Part shown: positions 1-15,300 of the stretch, in pieces
How positions within the stretch are numbered: the first letter of the stretch is position 1
Layout of the letters: every line of letters begins with the position of its first letter
Source of the DNA: Plantago elongata
Lineage: Eukaryota; Streptophyta; Magnoliopsida; Lamiales; Plantaginaceae
Assembly: GCA_036897095.1 (NCBI GenBank)
Contig: JAYMSP010000094.1
Coordinates: forward strand, 22,155-86,154
Direction: 5' to 3'
DNA length: 64,000 nt
Translations under genes and position numbers: made by a program
Notes under the pieces: model-generated
What the model was told of the DNA's origin: nothing
Databases searched by the model: none
Seen by the model: the letters and a program-made list of their open reading frames with translations, nothing else

Positions 1-383
1 TAATAGTTTTGATACTTTTACTCCATAACTTTTGGAGTACTATTATAAACTTGATAATATCACTCACTACCTTAACTTTTTATAACTTTTTCTATTTTTT
101 TCTAATTATATCAATATTTTTTTTAATTAGTAGAGCTATTATCATTTATCCACGCTAATTTAAGAAGGATTATTTATCACTGATTTTTCTTAACTTGCCC
201 CCAAACTATCACTACCAAAAGAGGCAGTAGAAAATATCAAAATATACAAAATATCAAATACAGTATTCCTCTCATTTTTCCGACTCAAAGTTCATGGAGC
301 TCAAGATTAAACATGTACCAATATTGAGCAATTAATTTGCCATATATGGAATGTTTACAGACAAAATATAATTTGAAACTCCA
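1..383. other. AT-rich 3' flank of the large gene
   Basis: This stretch lies downstream of the stop codon at 384 and is presumably 3' UTR plus intergenic DNA. It is AT-rich with T-runs, and I see no coding, RNA or repeat signal in it. Confidence 0.5.
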
Positions 384-3300
384 CTAGTGTTTCCGCTCCC
401 ATTTCCCTTCCCGCCTGATGCTGCTATCCCTTTCTCTCCGGTCAACCATCTGCCTAGGTTTCGCACCTCTCGATCCATGCCGTTGTCCATGTCCAAAGAC
501 AACAGACTGACCCTCAAGGGCTGACACTGTATCTGGATCCCCAACACTACTTGTGTCACCTGAGTCCCTGCTTCCATCCAGGTTCTCTTCGACACTTCCA
601 GTGTCATCTGATCTTTCACGTGATTGGAGAATGGTGGGAAGCTGGCCTGAGAATGACCTATTCCCAGCCAACACAACTGTCTGCACATTTCCTGTTGAAG
701 AACTTGTACTAATTGTATCACGTTGCACATTGCGATTGCTTGTTCTCAAATTTCCCTCGTTACCTTCACGATCGTCCCTCTCACGGTACCTATCCCGCGT
801 TCTGTTAATTAGAGAGTTTTAGAAACAAAAACAGAAGAGTAGGAAGAGCAGAAAGTAATTAGAAGCCCTCCAAATTAACAGAGCTGTAGCTACTGTATAT
901 TTCAAGATATGTCGTCATTATATGCTCTATTTATATTGTAATTTAAACTTACCTACTCTGGCTGGATGATGGAAATTCTCGCCTTGATGGTCGTATGCCA
1001 GATTCTACTTGCTCAAGCTCGCGCTGAAGTTCTCGCTACATGAGGGAACATTTTTTTATATAATAAAAGTTGGAAAGTCAGAAATCTTGTATAAAATATT
1101 CCAAGATTCAAGGGATGTTAATGGATATTAAATTCGTCAGAAATCTTACAATTTACAATTGCAGAATGCATTATTATCATTTCATCTAAATCATTCAAAT
1201 AAGGCCACTTCCGCAGCAAGCTCAAGTGAGTATATGAACTGCTATGAAGTTAAATGTTTAATGGACATATCATTTGAAGTAAATCAACCAGACATCAGAC
1301 ATTGTTTTTCAGAAAGGTATTCCTGATTAAATATTTGCAGCCAGAATAGAAAGATAGATTCAGACAACTGTCAAATATATGTCTATACACTAACACACAC
1401 TTCTATCTAAACGTATTTTTTTTAAATATTCACATGAAACGCATAAAAGTTTTTGATTTTTTTTATGACCAAGAGAGAAGGTGAAGTTTCATGTTCAAGG
1501 AAAACCAGCAGAACGGTCAGCACAATAGTTCTTAATCGCAAATAATGGACCATAGAGACAAAGTGTCTTGTGCTACATCATGAAAGGGATGAGACAGACC
1601 ACTGTAGAAATAAGAAACCCTAGTGTAAAAAATTAGATATATAACATATAGCAATTATAACCCTTTAAACAACTAAACCTACATGCTTACGATTAATTAG
1701 TAACAGAGCAAAATATATTCAAAGTTCCAAATAGTTAAAATTAAAGAACAAACAAAAACCAATGCTTAAAAGACAAAACATGGCGCTAATGCTACCTCTG
1801 CTACAGCAATGGGAGACAATTGCAGTCGCTCATAGAGAAGCATAAAATATCAGATTATCAGTAAGGAACCACTATGCTGCATGTTTCATATAGCAACTGC
1901 TGTTGACAACAGATGACACACTCAGGAAAGAAACAGTGAAAGCATTCTTCTACTGTGTTTGAACAAACAATCTAAAAGGACTGATACACTGGTAAAACCA
2001 CTGTGAGCCATAGCTAGCATCTTACAACTTGCCTGTGTTTGCCTTTCTTTCTCCATGTCAAGATTGTGCCGCAACTCTCTGGTTTTTGCACGCTCAAGTT
2101 CCAGAAGTTGCTGCCTCTCAATCTCCTTTTCTACTTCACTTGTTTTCTCTCTGTATACACCAAATGCATCTTTAACCAATAGGCATAAATTCAAATTTTG
2201 TAATTAAGGAGATTTTAGGATAAATAAAGAAAGATAAAAAAAAAACCTATCAAGTTTCTGAAGGAGTTCTGCTTCCCGTAAAGCTGCGTCCTCTAAAAAT
2301 TGATTGCGAGCACGTCTCACTAGAAGCTTCTGTTGCCTTCGAGCTAATATTTCTTCCCTGAGTTTTGCTTTCTCTCTGGTGAAAAATTGCATGGGAGGAT
2401 GTAAGCTTTATACTAGTGCAAACCCTTGAGTTTAAATCTCTTTTTGCTGATTCAGAATGCTATGAAACTTAAGTTTGAATGGTTCAGCCTAATCCACAGC
2501 AATTAATAAACCAAGAAACAAATGAACCAGCCAACTAGAACATCAAAATCAAATATTCTCGGAACAATAGCAGGTGGGCAATCATCAATTTTTTTATTAG
2601 ACAACTATGTACATGACAAGGATTGAGTGTACATACACGGATATAATTTCATCCTTAATTTGCAGCAATCGCCGTTCATCCTTAGTATAAGCTGCATATC
2701 ACAAATTGTTTAATTTAAGCAATAATAAATTAAATCCCCCAATAAACTAATGTGGCAATGTATAATAATAACACTAAAAAAAGAGTCAATGTGTGGACAA
2801 ATGCAAGGGACATTGGTCAATGCACTCGACATCTAGTCATCCTAGTGAGTAGAATATTTGAAAGGCCACAAGTTGTAAGAATATTTGAAAGGCCACAAGC
2901 ATGCATGTCTGATAAAAACAAGGATAGTATTACTGGACAAGAATGGTAGCTGATGCCAATCTTGGTATTCCAAAGATGAATTGGACGGTTGACGTTCACG
3001 TTTTAGAAGTTCCATTTCCATTTCAGCTTCTTCTAGTTCCTGAAAAGATAAATCGAAATATAATTAAAAGATTTAAAGTAGGCAAACATAAAAAGCAAAA
3101 AGGATTACAGGACAGACCATTGTCTTGTGGTCAATTTCCTTTGCAAAGAAATCAATATATGATCTGGCAGAAGTTAAATTACCAATAACCTGCAACAAAG
3201 AAATAATGTTCATGTAATGAAGCAAGATAAACAGACAGGCGGTGAACAAATAGCTAAAATTTCATTTGCGACACAATCATCTCGCCCTACGATAGTAATT

Positions 3301-6300
3301 GATACTAAGTTCAGTGATCAATCTAAACACACAATCATAGACAATTTAAACTGAAGAAGGATTATCAGGAAAGTCTATTATAATCAACACTTTCGGAAGG
3401 GAAAATCATTCTTATGAAAAGTACATAAGCTCCGTCAAGCAAAATAAATATTTAAACATATCAGTATCACCACAGTATTTATGAAACTAGACTACATTGC
3501 ATCCAATGAAGGAAAAGTACTATACTGGACAGAAGGGAACCCCAATCTAGATACCAGAAAAAATCTGAAGTTAAAGACAGTGGGTAGCTGTTCAGATTCA
3601 GAATCGCATACCTGAAGAATAGATTGACGTGTAGTAATAAAATCTGGAATCTGCTCCTTTGGAGAACTTGATGAGAGTACTTCCTTTAGTACCTACAGAA
3701 CCAAATTACATTATGTAAGAGCATATTAAGATTATGTAAGAACATCAAACATCTACTATAAAATTTCTTCTCGGTAGTTGTTCAAGTGTAATTTTTGGTT
3801 ACTACTGGGATGAAGGATTAAAACTTTAGTAGTAAAACCAAGACATCAGAAGACTAAAGATGATAACTCAAAGCATTTCAAACGAAATAGTAGTTGTGTC
3901 ATGTTGAGCTAGACCAACCAGTGTTATGCTAAAAATTGAGTTAGAATAGGCCAAGTGTTGGAGTAAAATAATGCTCAGACTGGAATGTTGTTCAAGCAAA
4001 ACCATGCCACTTCTTCCCACATGAATTATGATATCATTGGCAAACTTTAAAAGAGCTGAATTAGAAAGACACAAAGGTAATATCACTGGTCCATTATGAT
4101 ACTTAATAACAAACTTCCTCGCACACGCACATAGTCTTATCTAAAAGTATTTATAAGCATATACTATCAACCTGTTTAGCCTGGTCTTCATCTTTCTTAA
4201 GTCTACATAATGCTTCACAAGCACATTTCTCAAAGCCAGTGCAATACCTTCCTACAGGCAAGAAGAGATCCAGTTCACAAGAAATTGATATTAAAACATA
4301 CTCCCTCAATTTCATTTAAAAGTTGACAATTGGGTTGTTTTTTATGTGAAGTGAGTAAAAACGTTGTTTGCATTGATAAAGTTGAAAGTAGATAGTAAAG
4401 AGTAAGAGAGAATGGATGAAGTATGAAATAGAGCGATTTAGAAATTAATAAGTGGAGATAGTTGGTTTCCACCGACGGAAACGTAAACCTTATAAACAAA
4501 CGGTCAAAATGGAAAATTGTAAAACTTTGAATGAGAGGGGGGGGGGGGGTGGGGGGGGGGGGGTTACTTGGGAGGCAACCATTTGGACATAAATATATCA
4601 CTAGTTTGTTGGCACCAACCCCAGAATAATTACCATTTCTAGATATTGCAATAGTTTCAATATTACTCCAAATATTTTCTGGGATCAAGGATATATCTTC
4701 AGCCGGAGAATAAAGGAAAATACTGGCAACGAGCGCCAATGAAAACTGAGTCAATGGCCCATAACATGTAGGCAGTGCAAAAGTTGTCAGACATTGAAGA
4801 ATACTGTCAGCTGCTGCCAGAAATGACTGTAATGTATTCCGTCCAGCAAATGGTATGTAGCTGATAAGAAGTGACGTTGCATGAGTTCTTAAGAGCAACG
4901 ATGTGTCGGATGATGCCACTAGAGCCACCTGATCCCACGTAGCCGAGACCAGAAGAGAAAGAAACCGCTCCGGAGTTAAATTTAATAGATCAGAAGACTC
5001 TATCGTAATTTCAGTTTTTGAAGGCAAAAAGTTCCTCCCATCAACATCTTGACCAACAACTCTGCCCAAGTGCTTTAATGCAATATAACGTTGCTCAGGT
5101 TCGGGATGCCCAAGCATGGCCAAGAAGAGATCAACAAAAGGAATTTCAGCTTGATCGTTGTCTTCATGTTTTCTTGCTAGTAATACAGTCAGTAATTTAT
5201 CAGTTTGTAGCCTCCAACACATATTTGGGGCACAATTAGAGAAGTTCTTAATCGCTGAACAAACATTAGCAATCGCATTATCTGAAACTGACAGAGGCAG
5301 GGCCAATATTGAGTCTAGCAGTAAAAATGCAACCTCCCAACAATGGCTTTCCTGAAGCAGCAAAATCATTTTAATAAATTCTTCAAGACTGGTTCTGCAA
5401 ACATCTGGGAACTCAACAACAAGTTCACTCGGAGTAAATTTCTCAGCGTCTGAAGAAACAGATACTTTATCAGCACACAAACATAAGCACCTTAAATAAA
5501 TGAAACAGTCAGCAGTTGTTACAGCCAATTTCTTTGCCAAGGTTTGATGTATTATCCAGCATTTCTCCAAACTCGGATTGAGCTTTGAAATGAGAGTCTC
5601 TAAGTTATTGCAAAGGGACTTTATTTCCTCCAAAGTCAATTGGCCAGCATTTTGGCCAACATCAGTAACTGAAGTAATGTCGTCCAGATGCTTTTCCTGC
5701 ACATCGGTAGGAGAAGGCCTAAATATGTCATTAAGAAGCCAGGTGGATTTGGAAGAATCATCAATTGTAGCAATGTTAGCATCAGAATGCAGGGTCGTTT
5801 CAAGTGAAATGATTCCCCAGCCCCTCAAACCACCAATGAGTATGTGCTTACAGTTTTCCATGAGAACCTGATATGCACAAAGATAATCTGGAAAAACAGT
5901 TGTTTCCTCAAAAGAAGCAAACTCAGCCCAAAAAACGGCCGACTGCAATATTCCTGTTTTACTCTGGAATGATAGGTCACCAAACATAGTACCCAAAACA
6001 AATATTGTCAGTGCAGGGCATCTTCCTCTTTCAAATGTAGCACCCTGATTCTCATCAGCAAATCTGATGTATTTGAAAAGGTCACCAAAACATATTGATT
6101 CAAAATTCTCACATGACCCGTCTATTAACAGTTTCTCTTCATCAGGAACCTTAGTTAGGGAATAAACGATAATAGGCTTTAATAAGCACAATAATGAATC
6201 AAGAAATGCCACATCACAGTACGAGGTCCTACAAAGGGCCACTAGGACCTGCACCACTCTGGGTATCTCTGGAACCATTGCTTCCATGTGCTCAACTACA

Positions 6301-9300
6301 ATGACTTCAAGCATATACAGAATGATAGCTTTTGCATTTTTGGCAACAAAACCTTTGAAATAATCGGACTTGTGCAGGAAAAGTTGATCCTTCTCGCTTT
6401 GGACAACTGGCCAGGAACACAGATTTGCAAACCAGCCTAAGAGATCGGGCACGACTGTTGAAGAAAGAAATTTCAATTGCAAACCAACAGCTTCCATAAT
6501 AGTCTCACCAAATTCTTCAAATTCTTTCTTCAAATTTGGAAATAATTTACCAATTTCAGGATAAAAAGCATTAAAAGATTGCAGCGCATCTTGATCGTAA
6601 TTTTTGGACTCATCCCCAGACTTCATATTGGGGTGAACACTGATTTGTTTAATACTTTTGTTTACATTCTTCTGATCAGTCGTGCTATCTATTAGAGAGA
6701 GGTCATCACAGAATATAAACAAGAGATGTGTCAACTGTGACAAATCAGAAACGAGGAAGAGCCGCTCTTTGATGTACTGTTTCGCATTACGCGCCACGGC
6801 CATCCAACCGAAGTACCTTACCAGAGGGAAAGGAGAAGATGAAAATGCAGGTACTTTTAGCAGCCAGACCAAAGTAGGAATCATGTTTGAGAACTGAAAC
6901 CCACTTCTAACGTTGATTGAAACTTCAGATCTTTCACAGGTGCCACTTGAAGCGAGGACCAATCTCTGAAGAAGTGACCAGCTACGTTGCACTTCAGGCA
7001 GCCCAGAAGAGCTTAACTGCTTATTCCCTTCCTTCAGTTGCAAGTTTAATGATTCTGCAAACTTTAATATCAAATCAACAACATGCTCTGGAGAACAGCA
7101 GAGTCTGGTCCCTGAATGCAATAAAAATAGTAGGCCCCACATCAGAATTTCACGGGTGGAATGTTCACCAAACACATCCTTCTGCAGATGCCGAATTAAA
7201 AAACTGCACAGAAGTGATTGATTCTGTCGAATCAAAGTGACAGCATCTGCCAAAAGAGTATCTTCCTGGGAAAACTTCAAAACTTCCTCATCCCCTTCAG
7301 CTGATCCACCAATCTCATCCACCAAATCCCCTTTATGGTACTTCCTATCCAAGTTGGCTGCCTCAATCAGAAGTTCAATGACAACTCTATCTCTTTTCCT
7401 TTCAATATCAGCCACCAGTTTCAAGTCTTTTTCTTTTGGTAGGAAATTTCTACTGATATCTGCAATTCCAGGATTCTCACTGGACCTCATACCAAGAAAT
7501 TTTCCCAACTCAGGTGATAAACCCTTATTAGACATTATAGCGCTAGGAACAATGTAACATTCTGCTGCGAGAAGCAAAGCATCTATGGCAACATCGTGGC
7601 TCTCAAGAGATATCTGACCCTGTGAGTGCAAGTCCAGAGCTAAACGCCTAAATTCAGAGGCCTTCAGCTCACAATCTCTATAATTCATAAGTTGTGTATA
7701 ATCAGACAGCAAATTGTACAACCCTGTATCCTTACCCATATCTGATCCAAGATTGTTCTGGAAATGGCTGCATAATTTCTTCTGATCAACTTTATTGAGC
7801 TCCAAAGTTTTAAGATGGCTTGCATCAGAAAATTTTATGTCTGCAGTTGCAGGAAAAAGAGTTAGTGGCAATCTATTGAGTTCCTTTGGAGCAAAGAGAA
7901 GACCAGCATCTTCAGGAGCCTCGGTTTTTCCATTATTATCAACATCATCGGCTTCTGCATCTGCACACGGAGCAGAAAAAACTTTCACATTGGATTGTTC
8001 TTGCTCGTTTGCGTTGGATGAGTACGCTCCACTTCGAGAGGAGGAAGCTGCCAACGATTGTGGCTTGTCGATCACTACAGAAGAAGGTTTGCAACTATCT
8101 ATATCATGTGGCAACTGCAAGTGGGCATCCAAAACTGAAAGAAGCACACTGCACATAGAATGCTAAGTTTGTAAACATATGTTGCACTGTTTATGTATGT
8201 ATGACTAACAACTGCATAAGAAAGCCATTTACAGAATACCTCACGGTTTGAAATATGCTCATGGAATGAAAACTGATCACACTATTTACAGAATCAACAG
8301 AGTAAAAAATGCAGAAGAAAACCAACAACAAAAAAGAAGAAAAGTAAATGAATGTTTGTTCTAAAAAATGAACAAAATTGAGTGAGTCGGTTCTTGTTGT
8401 TATTACCTAGGAGAAACTGACCCACGTCTCCATTCAGTTTCCAATGCTGGAAGCACAGAAGCCTTCTTAATGGCTATGCGGATTACATTTACTGCAATTG
8501 CACAATTCCTATCCTGATTTTCCATAGAAATGAAAGATTCACTTCCAAATACAATGCCGTTTGAAGGGTTTACTGCAGGATCCAGAAAAGGCTCCAACAT
8601 CTCCACCAAGAAAAGTATCCGGTGTTTAGCATCCTGAAACATGTCAGTATAAAGGTTAGACAAGCCAACTGGTTGACAAGTGATGTGTTCTAACCCACAT
8701 TCAAACTGACAACTATTAGCCTGTTTGGCATGTCATTCAGGTTTAAAGACATGGAAGGACCTTATATTTTGCTATTATATCATCCATGTTGCCAGAGAGT
8801 GCCAGAATAATATATTTGAGGGCAGCACGTGCACGGGGGAGTGAGTACCGAGCGCCCTGTTAGAATAAAGAAAGAGAGGCGTATCAATGACAGGGTGTGG
8901 CAATAGCAGTGGATGAACATAGCTAGCAAACAAGATGATGGATAACCAATTTAAGTACAATAACTAAATCTATATAAGTTGCACTTCTCCAAAATAATCA
9001 AATTGCTACCACCACTATTTATATGCATCCTATACATTTTCCAGCAGAGATCTGAACCATTTAGAGCCTAATGTTCTTTCAACTTCATAAACTATAGAAC
9101 AAGAAGAATCAGTCATATATCCAATACACACAACTAGATTCGATTCCATGTTCAAACCTCATTTGCCAATAGAAGTAGTCTGGGGAAAGAAGTAAATAAA
9201 GTGTTTTTATGAATCACTCTTCTTCCTGGAGACACGTTCTCACGTAGCTCTTTTCTTTTGTCCATGACCAGAACGATGAACAGACAGTAAAACAAAAGGA

Positions 9301-12300
9301 GCACAATTCAATGCTTATGAGCACAAAACGAACTAACAAAAGACTGCATTTAAGAAAACACCACAATAAGCATGTGTGTAGTGTACCTGGATGACACCTA
9401 GAAGGTCCTCTAGGAGCTCCATAGCCAAGTCCACCTGTAATTGGGGTATAAGAAACACACTGATAAAGAGAGTTACACAGATGATGAATCCATATAACGC
9501 ATGATCTGTTTAAGACTCACACAACCTTTGCAATTACTTGGGCTATCCATGGAGCCAAGACCCCAGAACAAAGATCAATTAGAACGCATGCTGCCTTAGC
9601 CTGCAAAGGAATGAGGACTGAAGCAGCTTGTCCACTAACTCAATTTCAGGTAATCAAAGAGAACACTTGTAAACTTGACAACAACAGAGCTTTCCCAAAA
9701 GATTCTTATCTTTTCCATGGAATTAAGAACATAAGCAGCTGAAACATACATGTGATCGTGAATAAGATGACAAATAGCCAGAACTAGCACGGAGAAGAGA
9801 GCTGTAAATTGTCGAGGATGTAGTTGCAGCAATCTGCAAAGACAATAGGAGATCTATGTTCAAATAGCCACAAATTATAAAAAAACATACTTTTAGACCA
9901 TATCATACCTGAGACATCGCATTTTGTACAAATGGTTGTTTCCAAGGAGAAAACTTGTCATCTATTTGGTAAGGACTGTTGACAGTAGGTCGAAGTGCTA
10001 CACCAGCACACAGTAAAAGGCCAAATAAACTAGTGTCAATACGAATTCAATATTTTGCAATTAATCTAGATGAAGAACCAGCTGCTAAAACTTAAAACTT
10101 CGCAAGAATTTTAAGCTAAAAATATATATATATATATATATATATAGGAACTATCTTCACTACCAGTCTACCACCACCTAAAGCTGAAATAGGTGCTACT
10201 GTGTAAAATGTGAAACCTAGACCTTCTTGAGATATGAACCGTTTCATGAACATGGTGGGTGCTGAGGGAGGAATAGTTGAAAAGCACAGGGCAGGATGGC
10301 TGTTTAAGCGTGAAGGAATGAGGTGACGTTGGAATCAGGTTTAGTTGTGAATTTTGGAGGATGAAGATGATGATTGGCAGGGGAAAGGCGAGCTTTTTAA
10401 TTTTTAGTTTCTTAATATTAGACCAACTTTAGATAATTAGATTTTCAGAACTTCTAACAATTTGATTCGTTTTAAGTAAAATTCTTTCCGTCCCATGAAC
10501 ATGAAGAATGTATCATTCACATGATTTTTATTGTTTTTGTCTATTTAATATTCAACAATGGAAAGAAATTGGTGTATATTATTTTATAAAAGTCTCCTGG
10601 GACAGTCTTTATTTTGGGATTAAAAGGACGACAACCATTATGCTTATTATAGCCATAGGCATTTATTGTTTTTACTAAGAACATTTGGTGTTATACATGC
10701 ACAGTAAAATGTAATTTTTGTTAAGCAATAGTTAACATTTTATGTTAAAAGACTGAAATGTACACCTATAAAATAGTTGATAATACAAAACAACATTCAA
10801 CAACACAAAATGTTCACTCATAAGACATTAGTGATAGTTTAAAACCTCATACTTAAGGAACATGGATCAAGTCCCTCAAGTACCACCTGGACAAACATAA
10901 GACAAAATGTTTAAATAAGCCAACCATATACTCCCTCCATCCCGAATTCAACTTCCCGCATTCCATTTTGGGACGTCCCAATTTCAACTCACCATTTCTG
11001 AAATGGAACATCATTATCATACTTTATTCACTCAAACTCTCTCTCCTACTTTATTCGCTCTTTTCTTAAAACTTGTGCCCGGGCCCGCAGAATGTTTAAT
11101 CCGGACGGAGGAGGCATTTCTTAGTTACTGTCCAGTGCAAAATGTGTTGTGAAAAGTCCACATTGCCCTGCTTGACCAGCAAAAAGAGGTCATGTGACCA
11201 CCTAGACAGTCGCCATGACAGTCTATGCACACGCCTAATATAAATTAAACATGTCCCTGATAAATTTTATTTTTTTTTTGAATATCACACACGACAAACG
11301 CTACAATATTAAGTACTCCTTTTATGTAATTGAGAGGAGAGTTTCTTGAATTGGCGGAAAACATGTCTTCAAAAGGCGAAATAGACGATCGTTCTAGTAG
11401 TGTTAGGGTACAACGTGGTTCAACACAAAAAATTTAGACCTGGGTGTAAGTAAGGGATGGACATGACACTAATACTTGTACCGCCACGGCTAACTCGCAC
11501 AAATGGGAATCGTGATCAGAAAAATTGTAGATATTGATATATTTTATCTGTTTGTAAGTCCAGCACCAACCAACCGCCACTACGGTCATCATCGATCCGC
11601 TTATTTTCGAAAGACCAGTTAAGCTATTTTGAATGGGGTTTTTTTTACAAAACCACCCCCTTGAGATAATGTTTCCTTACACAAACTTATTCATGCTGTT
11701 TATGGTCAAAAGTCAACAAAAATAAATGACATGATCATAAGTCAAATCCAGAAAAAAAATTATAGCGCCCTTATACATATTGGACTCCCAAATTTTACCT
11801 GCCAGGGAGCGTAAAAGTAAATGTTTTTACCTGGGAAGAAAGGGAAAGTGGTTTTAGAAGCAATGATCTGATTATTATTGATACAACCAGAGGCAAATGT
11901 AATATGCACTACATATTATTGGGATTTAAAAATAAAAAGAAAGGGTACTAAGATAAAGCAAGAATGTTGTATATATGGTCCATCAATTGAGAGCAAAGAA
12001 AGGGTGCTATAAGCAAACCAAATGATGCATTTTGTTCATCAAGTCATGCCAAGGGGTGTATACGTAAGCAAACTTTTGAGAACATACTAGTGAACTGACA
12101 AAATGAGTTCTAGAGGTATGTAAGTAATTAAAAAAGTTAATGAATGTACTGAATTGAAAGTTCATATAAGAAGGCCATAATGATGCATTTTAAGAGCATC
12201 TATGTGTTGGATTACCTACCAGGGGGAGTATAAGTATTGCAAAAATGAAAGAATTAAGTTAAATTTGGGGTTTCATATTTTCATATATTTGAAAGAGAAA

Positions 12301-15300
12301 AAAAATCCATTTTTTCCATTACTTTCTGAATTTGCAAACATAAAGGGCGTGGCGTCAGCTCACATAAAACTAATGTTGACCAAGATATTTAATGACGGGC
12401 TGGGAAAGTAACAAACTAACGGAGCTCATATTTTTTCTGTAATTTCACCATTATCCAAGGGATGTTTCTGTAAAAAAAACCATTCAATCGTGTATCCTGC
12501 TTTTTGGGTAGTAGATATGTTGCAGGAAATTATTTGGTTCAAGCGGTGACTGAGTCATGTTTAGTTAATTATGAGTATTTAAGGGAATAAGAGTTGAATA
12601 AAGAATAATATTTTGTTGTTCTGCAGTTCCACATGGGTTGCAGTCTTGCAAATTAGTCTTTTAATTAGCTTGATTGTGGTAAATTGCTTTATGGGTTGGT
12701 CATTGTGATGGTATTTTGAATCGTCTACCCTATGTTCTGTGTAATTAGTGTATTTGCAGGAGTAACCAATTGTCTAATCCCAATTTATTCAACATTTTGC
12801 GCATGCCCAATATCATTGATTCATTTGTAGTTTGTTAAGCCCTTTTTTTTTTTTTTTTTTTGTGATGGACTGCTTTTTGTGCGTGCCGACAAACAATCAA
12901 CATAGACTTAAAGATGCTTGTGCCTGGTAACGAACATTATAATGCCCGTGCTCAGCACAAAATAAGTAGTGCCAGTGCTCAGATAATAAAAGTAGTGGCA
13001 TGCCCATGCCCGGTAATAAAAAGTAGGGAATTATTTTCTAGTCGTCATTCATTTTCATTTACAAAAAAGCAAAATAAAAGCTAAACAAAACAAAATGGTT
13101 AACCACAAACTAAACAAAAATTATACGTATGGATTTAGCAATTCTTTTTCCAAGGGATCTTGAAGCAATGAGATGATCCTAGAGCAAAAAACTGGAAAAA
13201 AAACAAATCGAACCTGGAAGTAATGCTTGTATTAGTGGCAAGGACAACCATATGTCAGATGTGTTCTCTGCAAGCCTTCTGCAGTGCAACGGCTGAAACA
13301 GGAAGAAAATAAGTTCTCTTGATGATGCAATATAGAGTAGACATAATTATAGTACATGTATTGTATAATTCATTTTTCACGTGCAACCAACCTCAGATGC
13401 AAAAGCATAAAGTACATGCATTAGTCCTTCTTCAACTGCAGCATTATCTAGAAGATTTAAGCACGAGGGATCTGTATAATCATTGTGAATTTGAAATTCC
13501 TTCCCAAACAAGTCAGAAAAGTCATTTAAGAAAGTCTGACGGCAAGCATTAGAATTTGAAGCCCCATCATCCCCAGAAGATGTGATGTCAGAAGCTGTTG
13601 TATGTGCTTCCGTCGTGATAGGCTCATTGAGCCTGAACAGAATTCTTGATACCTATAATTCACAAGGTTGAGATGAAACATTAGGTGGAGGTGGCTTGCA
13701 ATCAACTAGCTGTAGTACAATACTATTATGATCTTCACTCGACCCCAGGCTTTCTTATAATACACACATTCTTACAAATTTACCACCCAATTTAATTTTG
13801 TATTTCATTTGTTTATTTAAACACTACCCCACTAAAAATTATTTCTTCATTCTTTACTCAAATAATACCTCATTAAATTTTTTATAAATTCTTTAATCAC
13901 TTTTCTCTTAATCATTGTGCATGAAGAAAATGGGAAGCTCTTAGCAAAACAGAGAGTGAAAACATTCTCACCGTCCTGCACACATCTCCCAATTTAGGAT
14001 CTTTACAAGCCTTTCTGAGCAGCATAAACAATGCATCGGGACGGAATACCACATGGCTCGAAATAGGTAAGAACAACAGCGTGTTTCTTGATCTCCTTGG
14101 CTGTGCATAGCAAAAGAAGTAACGTTTTAGCTATCAAGTTACGCCGAAGTCAAATAAAAAACAAGGCCCAAGTCAGTACATGAAGTAGTTTAACTGATAT
14201 TGGAAAAAAAATTCAAATTGTTCTATTGTACAGATAAAATTATCTTATCCAGAAGTGTTTCATGCCTTTCAGAAGTGCCAAATGTTATAGTAGCAAGTGT
14301 TCAAAGTTCAAACTTAATCACATGATGGAAGAGACTTCATGCATCCAACAATTCCTACAAAATATGGAAATGTATTTAATTTTATTTATGGGGAAGGAGT
14401 TAAAGTTCTACTCCATGATCATGAAAGAATCAAAGAAGAAATTACATACTCCCTCCGTCCCGAGTTCATCTTCCCGCGGGACCGGGCACAAGTATTAATA
14501 AAAAAGTGAATTAAGTATGAGAGAAAGTGATAAAGTATGAAAAATAGTAAATAAAGTAGGAGAGATGGTGAGAGTGCTATAATATTGTATACTAATTGTG
14601 CAACATTGTGTGTAAATTGTGGATTTTTGTGTATTTACAAATTGTGTATTGTTGTATATTAATTGTGCGGATAAATCTTTTTATGTAGACTCTCAGGACT
14701 TTCTGGATTCTCAGGAGAGTTTCTCTAAAAACTTCACAACATGTGATACCCTATATCATTGGCTATGCACATGAATGTTAAAAAATTAAGGCTACCTTTG
14801 GGGTGATTCTAAAATAAAATTCATGAGGGCTCAGTATTAATCCAATTAGATGTGTATGGCTCATCAGGAACCAGCCAGAATTGCATAACCCTGAACTGCA
14901 CAGATAATAGTACCCAGGAAATGGTTATCCCATCTGACAAGAACCAAATGCAATTGCATGATTTAAGCTACATAGGTAGTTTGTTCTTCAACACGGTGAC
15001 AAAAATGTCGCCATTTTGAGGGGAGATTGTGATAACCCGTAACTTAAAATCCACATAAATGTTCTAAGATGGTGTGAGACATTTTGGATGGCTTAAAACA
15101 ACGAAACCGTGAGGGCACCAGCCAAATCAGAATATATCATATTAAACCCAATGACATCTGTGTGGCTCATATTATAGTCATTCCGGTTCCTTTCGAAATA
15201 TTTTGCCGAGTCTTCCCAACAAAAGTGCACTAATCTAGGTGCAGAGTTGGAAAGTATAAAAACCATCAGAATGTACTCCAAATTTCCTCAACTTAATCAG

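Noticed and set aside
4275-4633. C-terminal extension of the 1293-codon minus ORF (PPPPTPPPP and beyond)
   Set aside because: It reads through a good donor (AATG|GTAATT at 4634) into a MITE; the proline run is just the poly-C strand of the MITE end. The real frame continues in exon 18.
5018-8166. Many plus-strand ORFs of 65-123 codons
   Set aside because: They are antisense shadows of the large exon 17, with no recognisable family.
10857-10897. Possible extra exon (minus strand, VVLEGLDPCSLSM with CAG acceptor and AG|GT donor)
   Set aside because: Exon 10 ends in phase 1 and joins exon 11 (9997) perfectly in phase. Inserting this piece brings in a TGA after a few residues, so it is not a constitutive exon.
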